Assembly (NCBI GenBank): GCA_937911265.1 | Contig: CALDRG010000023.1 | Location: forward strand, 4,284 to 68,283 | From: Thalassarchaeum sp002495735 | Lineage (GTDB): Archaea; Thermoplasmatota; Poseidoniia; Poseidoniales; Thalassarchaeaceae | DNA length: 64,000 bases | Direction of reading: 5' to 3' | Shown here: in pieces, positions 9,606 to 19,103 of the stretch | Layout of the letters: each line of letters starts with the position of its first letter | Position numbering within the stretch: the first letter of the stretch is position 1 | Made by a program: the position numbers and the translations under genes | Notes under the pieces: model-generated | Databases searched by the model: none | What the model was told of the DNA's origin: nothing | The model's input: only the letters and a program-made list of their open reading frames with translations

Positions 9606-9635
9606 AGCCGAACGGAATCATTGGAGGAATTGAGA

Positions 9636-11516
9636 ATGAGCGAACCAGTAATCGGAATTGACCTTGGAACAACTAACAGCTGCGTTGCTACCCTTGAGGG
9701 CGGACAAGCGGTGGTGATTCCGAACTCGGAGGGCTCCCGCACCACTCCCAGCGTTGTGGCCTTCGCCAAGGATGGCGAGCGGCTGGTTGGCATCACCGCG
9801 AAGCGCCAAGCAGTTACCAACTCCGACAGGACCATACTCTCCGTCAAGAGAGAGATGGGGACTGATTGGAGCAAGAAAATCGATGATGACGAATACACAC
9901 CTCAGGAGGTCTCCGCATTCGTGCTTCAGAAGTTGAAGTCCGATGCTGAGGAGTACCTAGGCAGGGAAGTGAAGCAGGCAGTTATCACCTGTCCGGCGTA
10001 CTTCACTGACGCACAGAGGAAGGCCACTCAAGACGCTGGTAGAATCGCCGGTCTCGAGGTACTAAGAATCATCAACGAGCCTACTGCGGCGGCACTCGCC
10101 TATGGCGTCGACAAGGAGGAGGACCAGACCATCCTTGTGTTTGACCTCGGAGGCGGTACCTTCGACGTATCCATCCTCGAGATCTACCAAGTCGATGGAC
10201 AGCCCCAGATTGAGGTCAAGGCGACCAGCGGTGACAACAGACTGGGAGGGGACGACTTCGACGAAGTGGTGATAGACTGGATCGTCTCAGAATACAAGAA
10301 GTCCTCAGGAATCGACCTCTCGAAGGATATGCAGGCAATGAGTCGGCTGCGAGAAGCGGCAGAGAAGGCCAAGATAGAACTCTCAGGAACTAATTCGACG
10401 CAGGTCAACTTACCTTTCATCACCATGAGGGACGGTCAGCCGGAGCACCTGGATATGACCCTTTCACGGGCTAAGTTTGACGACCTCACCGCAGACCTGA
10501 TCAAGATGACGATGAAGCCGACGCGCCGAGCCATGAAGGACGCCGGCGTCAAGGCCGGCGACATCGATAAAATCCTCCTAGTCGGTGGCTGTACTCGCAT
10601 TCCTGCGGTGCAGGAAGCCATCGAGAAAGAGACTGGTAAACCTCCGTTCAAAGGCATCAATCCCGACGAGGCTGTCGCTGTGGGAGCCGCACTCCAAGCT
10701 GGCATCATAGTCGGCGACGAGGGAGTCACAGATGTCCTACTTCTGGATGTCACTCCATTGACTCTTGGAATCGAGACACTTGGTGGTGTAATGACTACGA
10801 TGATTGAGCGCAATACTACGATTCCGACACGTCGCTCAGAGACCTTCTCCACCGCTGCTGATAATCAGCCAGCAGTAGAGGTCCATGTGCTACAGGGTGA
10901 GCGCGAGTTCGCCAAGGACAACACTACTCTCGGGCGCTTCCATTTGATGGGCATCCCATCGGCACCACGTGGTATCCCCCAGATCGAGGTTACCTTCGAC
11001 ATAGACGCCAATGGCATTGTCGATGTCTCCGCCAAAGACCTAGGAACGGGTACAGAGCAGTCAATAAAGATCGAGAGTCAGACCTCTTTGTCTGAAGACG
11101 ATATCAAGCAGAAGGTCGCTGATGCGGAGAAGTTCGCCAAGCAGGATAAGCGGCGAAGGGTTGGCATTGAGCTCATCAACTCGGCCGACAGTATTGCCTA
11201 CCAGACCAAGCGGATGCTCGAGGACGCTGCTGAGAAAGTCAGCGATCTCGACGCCGAACCAGTCCACTCTAAGCTCGATGAATTGAGGGCGCTGATAACC
11301 AAGGAGGACGGTGAGACTGCCATAGATGTCGAGGATCTCGACGAGGCTGCTGTTCAAACCAAGATTAGTGAACTCGAGCAGGAGATGCATGGTATCTCAA
11401 CCAAGCTGTACGAGGCCGCCGCCGCCGAGATGTCCGAACAGCAGGACGGGGAAAGCGACGAAGATATCGTTGAGGCCGACTTTGAGGTCGTTGATTCGGA
11501 CGACGAAGACGAGTGA
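9636..11516 (+). CDS. dnaK: molecular chaperone DnaK (Hsp70)
   Basis: ATP-driven Hsp70. The nucleotide-binding domain has IGIDLGTTNSCVA, INEPTAAALAYG and VFDLGGGTFDVSIL; the substrate-binding domain follows (DVTPLTLGIETLGG) and the lid ends in an acidic tail (SDDEDE). The frame is open from a TTG at 9621, but the ATG at 9636 has GGAGG 8 bp upstream and starts at the usual MSEPVIGIDLG, giving 626 aa. Hsp70 reached archaea from bacteria. GrpE and DnaJ, its usual partners, are not adjacent; the gene before it is an Hsp20-like protein. It ends 1 bp from the convergent leucyl aminopeptidase stop. Confidence 0.97.
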   Translation: MSEPVIGIDLGTTNSCVATLEGGQAVVIPNSEGSRTTPSVVAFAKDGERLVGITAKRQAVTNSDRTILSVKREMGTDWSKKIDDDEYTPQEVSAFVLQKLKSDAEEYLGREVKQAVITCPAYFTDAQRKATQDAGRIAGLEVLRIINEPTAAALAYGVDKEEDQTILVFDLGGGTFDVSILEIYQVDGQPQIEVKATSGDNRLGGDDFDEVVIDWIVSEYKKSSGIDLSKDMQAMSRLREAAEKAKIELSGTNSTQVNLPFITMRDGQPEHLDMTLSRAKFDDLTADLIKMTMKPTRRAMKDAGVKAGDIDKILLVGGCTRIPAVQEAIEKETGKPPFKGINPDEAVAVGAALQAGIIVGDEGVTDVLLLDVTPLTLGIETLGGVMTTMIERNTTIPTRRSETFSTAADNQPAVEVHVLQGEREFAKDNTTLGRFHLMGIPSAPRGIPQIEVTFDIDANGIVDVSAKDLGTGTEQSIKIESQTSLSEDDIKQKVADAEKFAKQDKRRRVGIELINSADSIAYQTKRMLEDAAEKVSDLDAEPVHSKLDELRALITKEDGETAIDVEDLDEAAVQTKISELEQEMHGISTKLYEAAAAEMSEQQDGESDEDIVEADFEVVDSDDEDE

Positions 11517-11517
11517 C

Positions 11518-13041
11518 TCAGTCATCTGTGATGAGCCGGTGCAGGGTCCTTACATGGACTCCTGAAACTCCGAATTCGAATAGCGGATTTGCACCCTCGG
11601 AGCGAGCCTTAGAACCCGGGCCCCAAGCGGTCCCGGCGATGTCGAGGTGCACCCAAGGAATCTTATCTGCGTCCTCATCATAGTCACGGTGCGGCACGAA
11701 GTACTCGAGGAACGAGGCCGCGGTGTTCGCCGAGCCGGCGCTACCTCCAATCGAGCCGTTGCGTATATCGGCGAACGCTGAGTCAGTCATGTATTTCCTA
11801 AACTGGGCATTCAGTGGCATTTTCCAGACTGACTCACCCGACCTATTGGCAGCCTTCCTGACACGCTTTCCGATGCCCTCGTCGTTTGCCCACATGCCTG
11901 TAATCTGGTTGCCCAGTGCGACTACGATAGCACCTGTCAGGGTCGCAAGGTCGACGATGTACTCTGGGTCGAATTCGCCAGCCTTCCATAGCCCATCAGC
12001 GAGTACGTTGCGCCCCTCGGCGTCAGTGCTGAACACCTCAATGGTCTTCCCTGAGTACGTCTTGAACACGTCACCGGGGCGGTATGCTCCCGACCCGGGC
12101 ATGTTCTCAGCTAGGCAGGCCAGTCCGTTCACACGACGCTCGTAACCAGTCGCGTGCAAGGCCTCCATGAGGCCGAACACTGTGGCTGCCCCACACATGT
12201 CGTACTTCATGTCCCACATTCCGCTTGAGGGCTTGATTGAGATTCCACCAGTGTCGAAGGTGATTCCCTTTCCAACTATGCAGGGTCTCTGGACATCATC
12301 GTCGGCATCAGGATTGAGTGTGAACAGCACCATGCAAGGCTTCCTGTCACTGCCCTTGCCTACGTTGATCAGGCCACCCATACCGAGCTCACGTAACTTG
12401 TCCCAGTCGTAGACCTCGACTACGACGTTGTCTTTGTTCTCTGCCCACTCGACAGCCCTGCGGGCGTATTCCATCGGGTACAGCACGTTTGCTGGCTCGT
12501 TGCCGAGGTCGCGAGCGAGATGGACCCCGCCTACAACCGAGTGTATTCTGGAGAGTCCGTCTGCGAGCGCATCTTGGTGGCGTGCGCTGGCTTGAAAGTC
12601 AGTCGACCACGGCTCGGTGACATGCTCGTCATCGACCCCCTGGTGCTCGAGGAACTCGTAGTCGCGCAGCATCATGCCCTCAGCGAAGTCGAGCATGCGC
12701 TCGCTTGACCAACCTGAGGTGAAGCGTACAGTCAGTGCTAGCCCATTCTTCTTAGAGAGAGCAGCCATAACGCGGGCACCGATGTTCCGGGCCCTCCTGT
12801 GCCCGAACTCAGTCTTCTTTCCCATGCCTGCCAGTAGCACCCTGCACCCGGGGGTCCAGACCGCCATTCGCTGACCCTTCTTTCCTTTGAAGTCGTCAGA
12901 GGCTATCGCCTCCCTGACTAGGCTTCGCTGACTCCGACTCAGCCCCGAAAGGGCGTTGTTTGGAGCCTTACTGACGCCCTCAAAGAGAGGTAGTAGCAGT
13001 TGTTTTCCGACTTCTTCGAATTCGCTGTCGTTCCATTCCAT
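11518..13041 (-). CDS. pepA: leucyl aminopeptidase (M17 family)
   Basis: Cytosolic di-metal aminopeptidase removing N-terminal residues from peptides. The metal and active-site motifs are GKGITFDTGGISIKPSSGM (Lys and Asp), CAAT-like DMCGAATVFGLMEAL, and the family signature FSTDAEGRNVLADGL. The open frame extends to 13284 inside the neighbouring gene; the ATG at 13041 (MEWNDSEFEEVG) begins where the M17 N-terminal domain should and leaves an AT-rich promoter spacer, giving 507 aa. Next to a secreted carboxypeptidase on the same strand, it fits peptide catabolism. Confidence 0.95.
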   Translation of the reverse strand: MEWNDSEFEEVGKQLLLPLFEGVSKAPNNALSGLSRSQRSLVREAIASDDFKGKKGQRMAVWTPGCRVLLAGMGKKTEFGHRRARNIGARVMAALSKKNGLALTVRFTSGWSSERMLDFAEGMMLRDYEFLEHQGVDDEHVTEPWSTDFQASARHQDALADGLSRIHSVVGGVHLARDLGNEPANVLYPMEYARRAVEWAENKDNVVVEVYDWDKLRELGMGGLINVGKGSDRKPCMVLFTLNPDADDDVQRPCIVGKGITFDTGGISIKPSSGMWDMKYDMCGAATVFGLMEALHATGYERRVNGLACLAENMPGSGAYRPGDVFKTYSGKTIEVFSTDAEGRNVLADGLWKAGEFDPEYIVDLATLTGAIVVALGNQITGMWANDEGIGKRVRKAANRSGESVWKMPLNAQFRKYMTDSAFADIRNGSIGGSAGSANTAASFLEYFVPHRDYDEDADKIPWVHLDIAGTAWGPGSKARSEGANPLFEFGVSGVHVRTLHRLITDD

Positions 13042-13070
13042 GAATATCGCCAAAGTCTCCGATTCGGTAG

Positions 13071-13082
13071 TGATATACAAAG
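13071..13082 (-). promoter_or_regulatory. TATA-like promoter element of pepA
   Basis: On the reverse strand the sequence CTTTGTATATCA is centred about 35 bp before the pepA ATG at 13041, inside a 95-bp AT-rich gap in an otherwise GC-rich region. Position and composition fit a TATA box with a leader of under 10 bases. Confidence 0.45.
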
Positions 13083-13136
13083 AATTGCTTTTGAAAGATG
13101 AAGTTTCAAGACCATTTCTAAAAAGAAAATATGTAA

Positions 13137-14477
13137 TTATTGCTCGAACTTGCGATTTCGGCTGTTTATCGCTGCAAGTGCGATGGAGATGATTACTAGG
13201 AGTGTTGAGGGAGCAGGTAGCAGCCATCCTGAATCCTCCCCCTGTAGCTTCACCATGCTGTCGTTGATTGGCTCGTTGACCCATAGGGCAGCGTCAATCA
13301 CACGCTTTTGGTAGTGTATCTCGAAGTAGCCTCCGTCCACCATGCTCAGCCCGCTCGCATCGAGATTAGCCTTGGTGTGGTTGCTAGCGTTGACGCTGAA
13401 GTTTCCTGAGTGCCACTGCACTTCGCCCGCCCCATCGATGTAGTGAAGGGTGGCATTTGCTGTACTAGCTCGTCCTAGATTGCTCACGCTCAGATCTACG
13501 AAATTGCCATCGAACTCCAGCGAATCGACACTGAGTCGAGCGCGCCAGTACCAGACATTTGAGATTAAGTAGCGCATCACCTCGAGCTCAAGTGCTAACC
13601 GGTCGCTGACTTCCTGGAGGCTGCCGAGCAGGAACTGCTCGTCGTCAGTCTCGAAGGTGAAGCACGGATACCCCATCACTCCGTAACCGTAGTCGCGGCT
13701 GGTGCCGTGAGTAGGATAGATGCCGGCGTTGGCGTTGCGGATTGGCAACTCTCCGTCGATATTCTCGTGGATGTCGTCGCGGATGAACTCAAAGAGTTCG
13801 TAGTCCGAGGGCATGTTGGGAGTGAAGCCCCACGGATAGGCGAGAATCCACGTCCCGGTATGCATGGTGACATAGAGGTCGGCCTCAGTAACCCACTCGT
13901 GCATGTAGGCAGCATTGTTACTGGTTTCGGGCTCGCTGAAAGGACCGTCACCACTTGCCGTCTCGTCGGTGGTCCAGTGATGGTCGTAGTTTCGATTCAG
14001 ATCGACTTGGTTCATATTCCACCGCGAGTCGGCATCATTGCCATCCGCATTGAGTAGAATCATGATGTGTAACTCGGTGCTCTGCAGCACCTCGATGGCC
14101 TCAGGATCACTTTCACCCCAGCCTTCGATGTAGAACTTGGCGGTAAGGAAAGCGAGTTCTGTCCCGAGGTGCTCGTTACCGTGGTGGCCACCGTCGATGT
14201 ACACTTTCTCCTTGGGCGAGCCGTCACTCTTGTTTTCGACGGACCAGTCGGAGATTTGCACAACCCACTGCTGCCTACCGTACAGGGTCGTGCCCGCACT
14301 GACCAGACGGACGACCTCAGGGTAGTCATCCTCCCAGGCCTGGACATCGATTGTGAGTGTCGCATAGGAGTGGTACCAGTGCTCTTGGGTGAAGTCGGGT
14401 TGCTGGGCTGTTGCTACTGGAGCGGCTCCAGCAACGAGCAGAACGACGACAAGCGCCAGTGCAGACGTGCCCCTCAT
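13137..14477 (-). CDS. secreted M14 zinc carboxypeptidase with C-terminal membrane anchor
   Basis: 446 aa. A signal peptide (hydrophobic VVVLLVAGAAPVATA, cleavage near ATAQQ) leads into an M14 domain: zinc ligands in DGGHHGNEHLG (HxxE) and later LYVTMHTGT, and the catalytic glutamate likely in YPCFTFETD. A short beta-rich region follows, then a C-terminal hydrophobic helix (LLVIISIALAAI) with basic residues NSRNRKFEQ, so the enzyme is tethered outside the cell. It would trim C-terminal residues from extracellular peptides. Downstream on the same strand lies the cytosolic aminopeptidase and upstream the agmatinase-family gene. The ATG at 14477 gives a complete signal peptide. Confidence 0.9.
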   Translation of the reverse strand: MRGTSALALVVVLLVAGAAPVATAQQPDFTQEHWYHSYATLTIDVQAWEDDYPEVVRLVSAGTTLYGRQQWVVQISDWSVENKSDGSPKEKVYIDGGHHGNEHLGTELAFLTAKFYIEGWGESDPEAIEVLQSTELHIMILLNADGNDADSRWNMNQVDLNRNYDHHWTTDETASGDGPFSEPETSNNAAYMHEWVTEADLYVTMHTGTWILAYPWGFTPNMPSDYELFEFIRDDIHENIDGELPIRNANAGIYPTHGTSRDYGYGVMGYPCFTFETDDEQFLLGSLQEVSDRLALELEVMRYLISNVWYWRARLSVDSLEFDGNFVDLSVSNLGRASTANATLHYIDGAGEVQWHSGNFSVNASNHTKANLDASGLSMVDGGYFEIHYQKRVIDAALWVNEPINDSMVKLQGEDSGWLLPAPSTLLVIISIALAAINSRNRKFEQ

Positions 14478-14502
14478 GACAATCGGAGCGGGCGAAGCCC
14501 GT

Positions 14503-15438
14503 TCAATCCTTCTGATTCAGGCGTGTTGCAGTGTGGCTAGCTACTATCTTTGTAGCAATCAGGGCCGCGTTGAACTGGGTGACCGAATCATTCTGACCTG
14601 GAACGATTTCGTTGACATCGGCTCCAATGACATTGGTTCCCGGTGCTAGGAACAGGCACTCGATGAGCTCGACTGCGGCCCAGTGGTACAACCCTCCTGG
14701 CACAGGCGTACCTGTTGATGGGACCTGCGAACTATCCAACCCGTCGACATCGAAGGTGAGCCATACTGGACCTTCAAGTTCACCGACTCTCTCAGTCAGC
14801 CTAGCCCATCCGGCCTGACCGTCGCAAACTCCCATGAAGTCGCGGGCGAACCAGGTCTCCACCCGCTCGTCGGCTTCGGCGAAGGCTGCCTCCTCGCGGG
14901 ACAACGCCCGCGTGCCAATCTGTACTACTCTTCCAACACCCGCATCGAGAGCCCGGCGCACAGCGGTGCCGTGCGAGAAACGCTCTCCTCCTAACTCGTC
15001 TCTCAGGTCGGCGTGGGCATCGATCTGTACTAGTGTCAGACGACCTAGGTCGCCTTCTATCTCAGGATGCTCGGCGGCGGCTTGCATCAGTGGAGGCAGG
15101 ATGCCGTGCTCACCTCCGAGGAAGACTGGGAACTGAGCTCCGTCGAGCCATTTTGCAGCGTAGTCGCGGATCGAATCCAACTGCTCGAGCAGGGTGCCGG
15201 CTTCTGAGCCCCAGGCCACAGCGGTGTGGATATTGAGTCCGCACGGCAGGTCATAGGGAAGTATCGGATCGTAGAGCTCGACTTGGGAACTCGCTTTTAT
15301 GCAAGCTTCGGGCCCCTTCTCGGTGCCCTCGCCCCAACTTGTCGTCATCTCGTACGGCACTGGCAGGACCACCACGTCCCAAGGGCCTGAGTCGGACTCC
15401 TCTAACCCTAGAAATCTCGGTCTACTGGAGCCTTCCAT
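14503..15438 (-). CDS. speB: agmatinase/arginase family ureohydrolase
   Basis: 311 aa, cytosolic di-manganese enzyme, most probably agmatine to putrescine plus urea. Metal motifs are FLGGEHGIL, VQIDAHADLRDELGG and LTFDVDGLDSS. The third motif departs from the usual DxDxxDP form in having SS after the second DxD, and GGEHG replaces the commoner GGDHS; both keep the metal ligands. Family members include formiminoglutamase and guanidinobutyrase, so substrate is inferred from the archaeal norm. The initiation factor 5A gene often linked to archaeal agmatinases is not adjacent. Start ATG at 15438. Confidence 0.85.
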   Translation of the reverse strand: MEGSSRPRFLGLEESDSGPWDVVVLPVPYEMTTSWGEGTEKGPEACIKASSQVELYDPILPYDLPCGLNIHTAVAWGSEAGTLLEQLDSIRDYAAKWLDGAQFPVFLGGEHGILPPLMQAAAEHPEIEGDLGRLTLVQIDAHADLRDELGGERFSHGTAVRRALDAGVGRVVQIGTRALSREEAAFAEADERVETWFARDFMGVCDGQAGWARLTERVGELEGPVWLTFDVDGLDSSQVPSTGTPVPGGLYHWAAVELIECLFLAPGTNVIGADVNEIVPGQNDSVTQFNAALIATKIVASHTATRLNQKD

Positions 15439-15560
15439 GACACTGCGAAAGTAGCGAGCAGATTAACCACTTCGGAGGGCAGAATGGCGAAAAACGAGGC
15501 TGCGCTAAGGACTGTTGAAATAGCGCGGCCTTCCATATTAGGCCACCGGAGGCGTATGCG

Positions 15561-15974
15561 ATGGGTCTAACGCTAGCACAACTCACACAGGCCATACGCC
15601 ACAAGGTCGACATTGACATGGAGACCGTTGTGGCTGAGTCGATAGCAGAGCACGCGCTGGGGTTCTTCGGTTTCTCGAACCGCATCATTGACAATGCCCT
15701 AGAACCAACTGATCGTAACCTGTTCTACCAATTGCAGGACTACGACCTTCTGACCACTGAGTCAGAGGAGACAACGCTGTGGGACGGCAGGGAGTGGAGA
15801 ATCCACTACTGGAAGTTCAAGTCCAACGCTGAGGAACTGGCTCTCATGTGGGAGATGAACGATACCTCCACCGTGGAAGAGGACCCATATGCTGGAATCT
15901 ACGAAGACGTCCCAGTGTCTCTGTGGCGCGAGCGTTCTGGAGAGGATGATGACTACGAAGAGCCTCTGTTCTGA
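15561..15974 (+). CDS. small conserved acidic protein (DUF6015-like), function unknown
   Basis: 137 aa. The first 60 residues look helical (LTQAIRHKVDIDMETV, AEHALGFFGF, RIIDNALEPTDRNLFYQL), followed by a likely beta hairpin around EETTLWDGREWRIHYWKF and an acidic tail. The combination of an N-terminal helix, the EPxDRxLFY stretch and REWRIHYW resembles a small family I associate with Thermoplasmata (DUF6015); that match is from memory. GGAGG at about 15551 precedes the ATG at 15561 by a normal distance. It lies 48 bp before a large surface protein on the same strand. No catalytic motif is visible. Confidence 0.75.
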   Translation: MGLTLAQLTQAIRHKVDIDMETVVAESIAEHALGFFGFSNRIIDNALEPTDRNLFYQLQDYDLLTTESEETTLWDGREWRIHYWKFKSNAEELALMWEMNDTSTVEEDPYAGIYEDVPVSLWRERSGEDDDYEEPLF

Positions 15975-16022
15975 GTAACAACACCCCCATTGGTTCATAT
16001 CTTGAAGGTCGAGGCACGTTCC

Positions 16023-19000
16023 GTGCCCCGCGTGAGAACGGCCCTTGCAGTGCTAACCGTCCTCTTGCTTAGCATCCCTGCTGCGATGGTAGTTGGAGAG
16101 GGAGACGAGCCGACGACCTGCACAGTACTGGTCGACTGGGACGTCGAGGGCCACTGGGACGGTGGATGGAACATGACCTACGACGTTCTGCATCGCTACC
16201 TCGTAGTCTTCGACCCACCGTTCATCAACGGCAGTTCGCCGAGCGTCCCCAGCGTCGAGGTTCAGCATCACAGGGAAGGTGAGCAGATAGCTGACACCTC
16301 CAACACCACGGTGCTGAGTGCAGGAGGAGAGGTCGACATCACTCTCTCTACCGAGCCCGAGTTCGGCGACTCGATTTCAATCTCTGTCGTTACTGACGAG
16401 GCGTCCTGTTCTAGGGTCCTCGCCATCACTAACTGGAATCAACCCATGGCCGATCACGAGATAACCCGCGAAACGACTTGGTCAATGGAGGGTGCTGAGC
16501 AAGGCAATGAAATCGACTTCAGAGGTCGAGGCTGGCAGAAGAGGACTGGCAGCATTCTTGAGTCTAACGAACTGGGTAACGGTACTCTGACTATGGATTC
16601 GATGAACGGCACCGAGGGCCTAGTCCTTGAGCTCAATCTCAATCGAATCTGGATGAACGAGACCTACGATGGTGTCGAGTTGCTCCGTCAAGACTTCGAG
16701 ATGAGCGGCAATGGTTCGCTCTTCATTAACACCACCGAGGAGGGCGAGGATGGTGAGAGCAGTGGTTTCTCAGTCGATGTCCAGGTCAACGACGTTTACG
16801 TCCTACGCTCATGGGACGAAGGTAAACTCACCGAACGCTTCCTCATTGATGGCACAGGATGGCTCTCCTTCGGCGGTGGCGATAACAACAGCAGCAGCGG
16901 AGGTTTCGGTCAGTTGTCATCGTTCTACTACGAGACTTGGGATGAGGACGACCGCAGACGGCTACAGCACCTGCAGTTAGAGGCCAACGCCACCCTGCGT
17001 CTGAATGACGGAGGGCGCGACTCGTTCTCATTCGATCTCAACGAGTTCAGGTTACTGGAGCGCTGGGAGGACGGTACGAGGGAACAGCAGCACTTCCTGA
17101 TACTTGGAGAGGGTGAATTTGGCTTCGTTATCGAGGACGAGTTCTTTGAGGTTGAGGTCAATGGCACCATCCCGATCATCCACATCGAAACTCAGGGCGG
17201 TGAGAACGTGGCGGAGACCATACGGATTGACGGCACCTATGACGGCGACGCTGAGGGCAGTTTCGGCTTCATCAGGAGAATAGTCGATTCAGGCTCGCAA
17301 GAGAACGCGACCGGGGCGATGTTCGAGGTCGATAAGATCGAGAACGAGTTCTGGCTCAACGTCTCTGCTACACCGATTGGACCAATCACTGAGGAATGGG
17401 AGGCCGAGCACAACCTGACTTACGAGTTCATTGTCCCGCAGACCGATTGGGAAAACCGCACCATCCGCTATCAGTACATCGAGGACAACGGCACGGTCAC
17501 CAACGAGTATCCGGAGGTCTCGCCGATTATCGTGCAGGCCGATGCCCCAGAGCCCGAGGTCGTGTTCGAGAACCACATCTCCAGAGAGACCGGCGCTGCT
17601 CCCGAGATCGTCGTCGCTGGCGACCGCTTCTCACTGGTCGGTAACGACGCGATGATACTGAGCATTGAGGTGACGGCCATTGTCGAGGGAGAGATGGACG
17701 GCCACCTAGTTGAAGTCGCCGAGTGGCTCGGTGACTATGGCGAGAACAGTTACGCCTCAGGTGGCATCGTCAATGAGGGACCCCTCGCAGGTCTGCTCAA
17801 TGAGGTTCATCGGTGGGTGGAGATCGAAATTGGCCAGAATGACTCGGGCGAGAGCGTTGTCTTCGTCGAGCACCAATTCATTGACAGGGTACTGTCACCC
17901 TCAGTAGTTTCCGAGGAAGAGAACACTCCTCCCTCTCTGGTCTCGGTAGGCTTCCGTGAGGGCAGGCTGCTGACCGAGGGTGACTCAGCCCACTTAGAGG
18001 TCCTAGTCTATGACTTCGATACAGATGTCACAGTTGTCACCATCGACTTGTCGGAGTTAGGACTTGGCACGGTCGAACTTTCTGACTCCGGTCTACAGGG
18101 CGACCGCACCATCCACGATGACATCTGGACTGCATTGATTACCTACGATGGCCTCAACCACGGAATGATGGACGCATCAGTAGTCATTGAGGACTTCTGG
18201 GTCTCAGTCGAGGAGCAGACATCCATCGAGATCATCAATGCCGCGCCGAGGATGATTTCACTAGACTTCATGCCCGATACCGTCAGGCGCGGCGAGACAG
18301 TTGATGTCAGTGTCACCGCGCTGGACGGGCATGGCATCGACTCAGTCGGCATCGATTTGCTGAGTGCAGGCGGCACGCTCAGCGCGCTCTCGGAGTCCGA
18401 CGGAGTATGGAGTGGAAATTTCGTGGTACCAGATGGGATTTCTCCCGGTGAACGTTCCATCCCAGTCAGAATCACGGACGGCGACGGCGAGACCGTGATG
18501 GCCATTCATACCCACTTCGGCGGCTTCCCAGTGGATGCACCGATGCTGACCATCGAGAACGAGGCACCATCGGTCACCTCAATCAGCTTGCTCAGATCCG
18601 GAGAGACGACTGAGAAGATTTACGTCCCCTACAGTGGCGACCCCATCCCTCATTCTCTTGAGGCAAGTATCGATGACCCGGACGGAATCTCGTCAGTGCA
18701 GGCTAAGATAGGCAGGCTGGCTCCGATTGGTAGCTCCGAAGTCTGGCTGTTGATGGTCGACGACGGCACTGGTGGAGACCGAGTACCGGGCGACGGAGTC
18801 TACACTTTGCAGTTCGATGCCAGGGCGAGCCTGCCCGAGGGTAACATCACCATCCAGATACGAGCTACAGACACCTACCTGTCCACTACGCCGACCATCG
18901 AACAGCCTCACATCCTCGAACTTGAGAAGCTGGGCGTAGGAGGGGGAGGTAACTGGTTCAGCGACAACTCGACGACCCTCGTGTTTGTGGCCGTGGGCCT

Positions 19001-19064
19001 CTTGCTGATTGTCGGCATCATAGTCTTCGCGATTTCCTTGCGGAAATCAGATACCGAGTGGTGA
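16023..19064 (+). CDS. large secreted, membrane-anchored surface protein
   Basis: About 1,013 aa. A signal peptide (VRTALAVLTVLLLSIPAAMVVG) starts the protein; the frame is open from 15990, but GTG at 16023 has GAGG 8 bp upstream and gives a compact signal. The ectodomain is beta-rich, acidic, and has many N-glycosylation sequons (NTT, NGT, NSS, NLT). The second half has Ig-like or cadherin-like units divided by NTPPSLVSVGF, NAAPRMISLDF and NEAPSVTSISL, each ending with DDxWxA, DGVWSGNF or GDGVYTLQF. A C-terminal helix (TTLVFVAVGLLLIVGIIVFAI) and basic tail anchor it. No enzyme motif was found; adhesion or cell-wall role is inferred. Confidence 0.88.
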   Translation: MPRVRTALAVLTVLLLSIPAAMVVGEGDEPTTCTVLVDWDVEGHWDGGWNMTYDVLHRYLVVFDPPFINGSSPSVPSVEVQHHREGEQIADTSNTTVLSAGGEVDITLSTEPEFGDSISISVVTDEASCSRVLAITNWNQPMADHEITRETTWSMEGAEQGNEIDFRGRGWQKRTGSILESNELGNGTLTMDSMNGTEGLVLELNLNRIWMNETYDGVELLRQDFEMSGNGSLFINTTEEGEDGESSGFSVDVQVNDVYVLRSWDEGKLTERFLIDGTGWLSFGGGDNNSSSGGFGQLSSFYYETWDEDDRRRLQHLQLEANATLRLNDGGRDSFSFDLNEFRLLERWEDGTREQQHFLILGEGEFGFVIEDEFFEVEVNGTIPIIHIETQGGENVAETIRIDGTYDGDAEGSFGFIRRIVDSGSQENATGAMFEVDKIENEFWLNVSATPIGPITEEWEAEHNLTYEFIVPQTDWENRTIRYQYIEDNGTVTNEYPEVSPIIVQADAPEPEVVFENHISRETGAAPEIVVAGDRFSLVGNDAMILSIEVTAIVEGEMDGHLVEVAEWLGDYGENSYASGGIVNEGPLAGLLNEVHRWVEIEIGQNDSGESVVFVEHQFIDRVLSPSVVSEEENTPPSLVSVGFREGRLLTEGDSAHLEVLVYDFDTDVTVVTIDLSELGLGTVELSDSGLQGDRTIHDDIWTALITYDGLNHGMMDASVVIEDFWVSVEEQTSIEIINAAPRMISLDFMPDTVRRGETVDVSVTALDGHGIDSVGIDLLSAGGTLSALSESDGVWSGNFVVPDGISPGERSIPVRITDGDGETVMAIHTHFGGFPVDAPMLTIENEAPSVTSISLLRSGETTEKIYVPYSGDPIPHSLEASIDDPDGISSVQAKIGRLAPIGSSEVWLLMVDDGTGGDRVPGDGVYTLQFDARASLPEGNITIQIRATDTYLSTTPTIEQPHILELEKLGVGGGGNWFSDNSTTLVFVAVGLLLIVGIIVFAISLRKSDTEW

Positions 19065-19103
19065 AGGGATGGAAGTCGTCAGCATCCTGCTGGTTGAGTG
19101 CCT

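Noticed and set aside
13042..13284. N-terminal extension of leucyl aminopeptidase (start at 13284)
   Set aside because: It lies in the coding region of the M14 gene and an AT-rich promoter, and lacks similarity to M17 N-termini; ATG 13041 is better.
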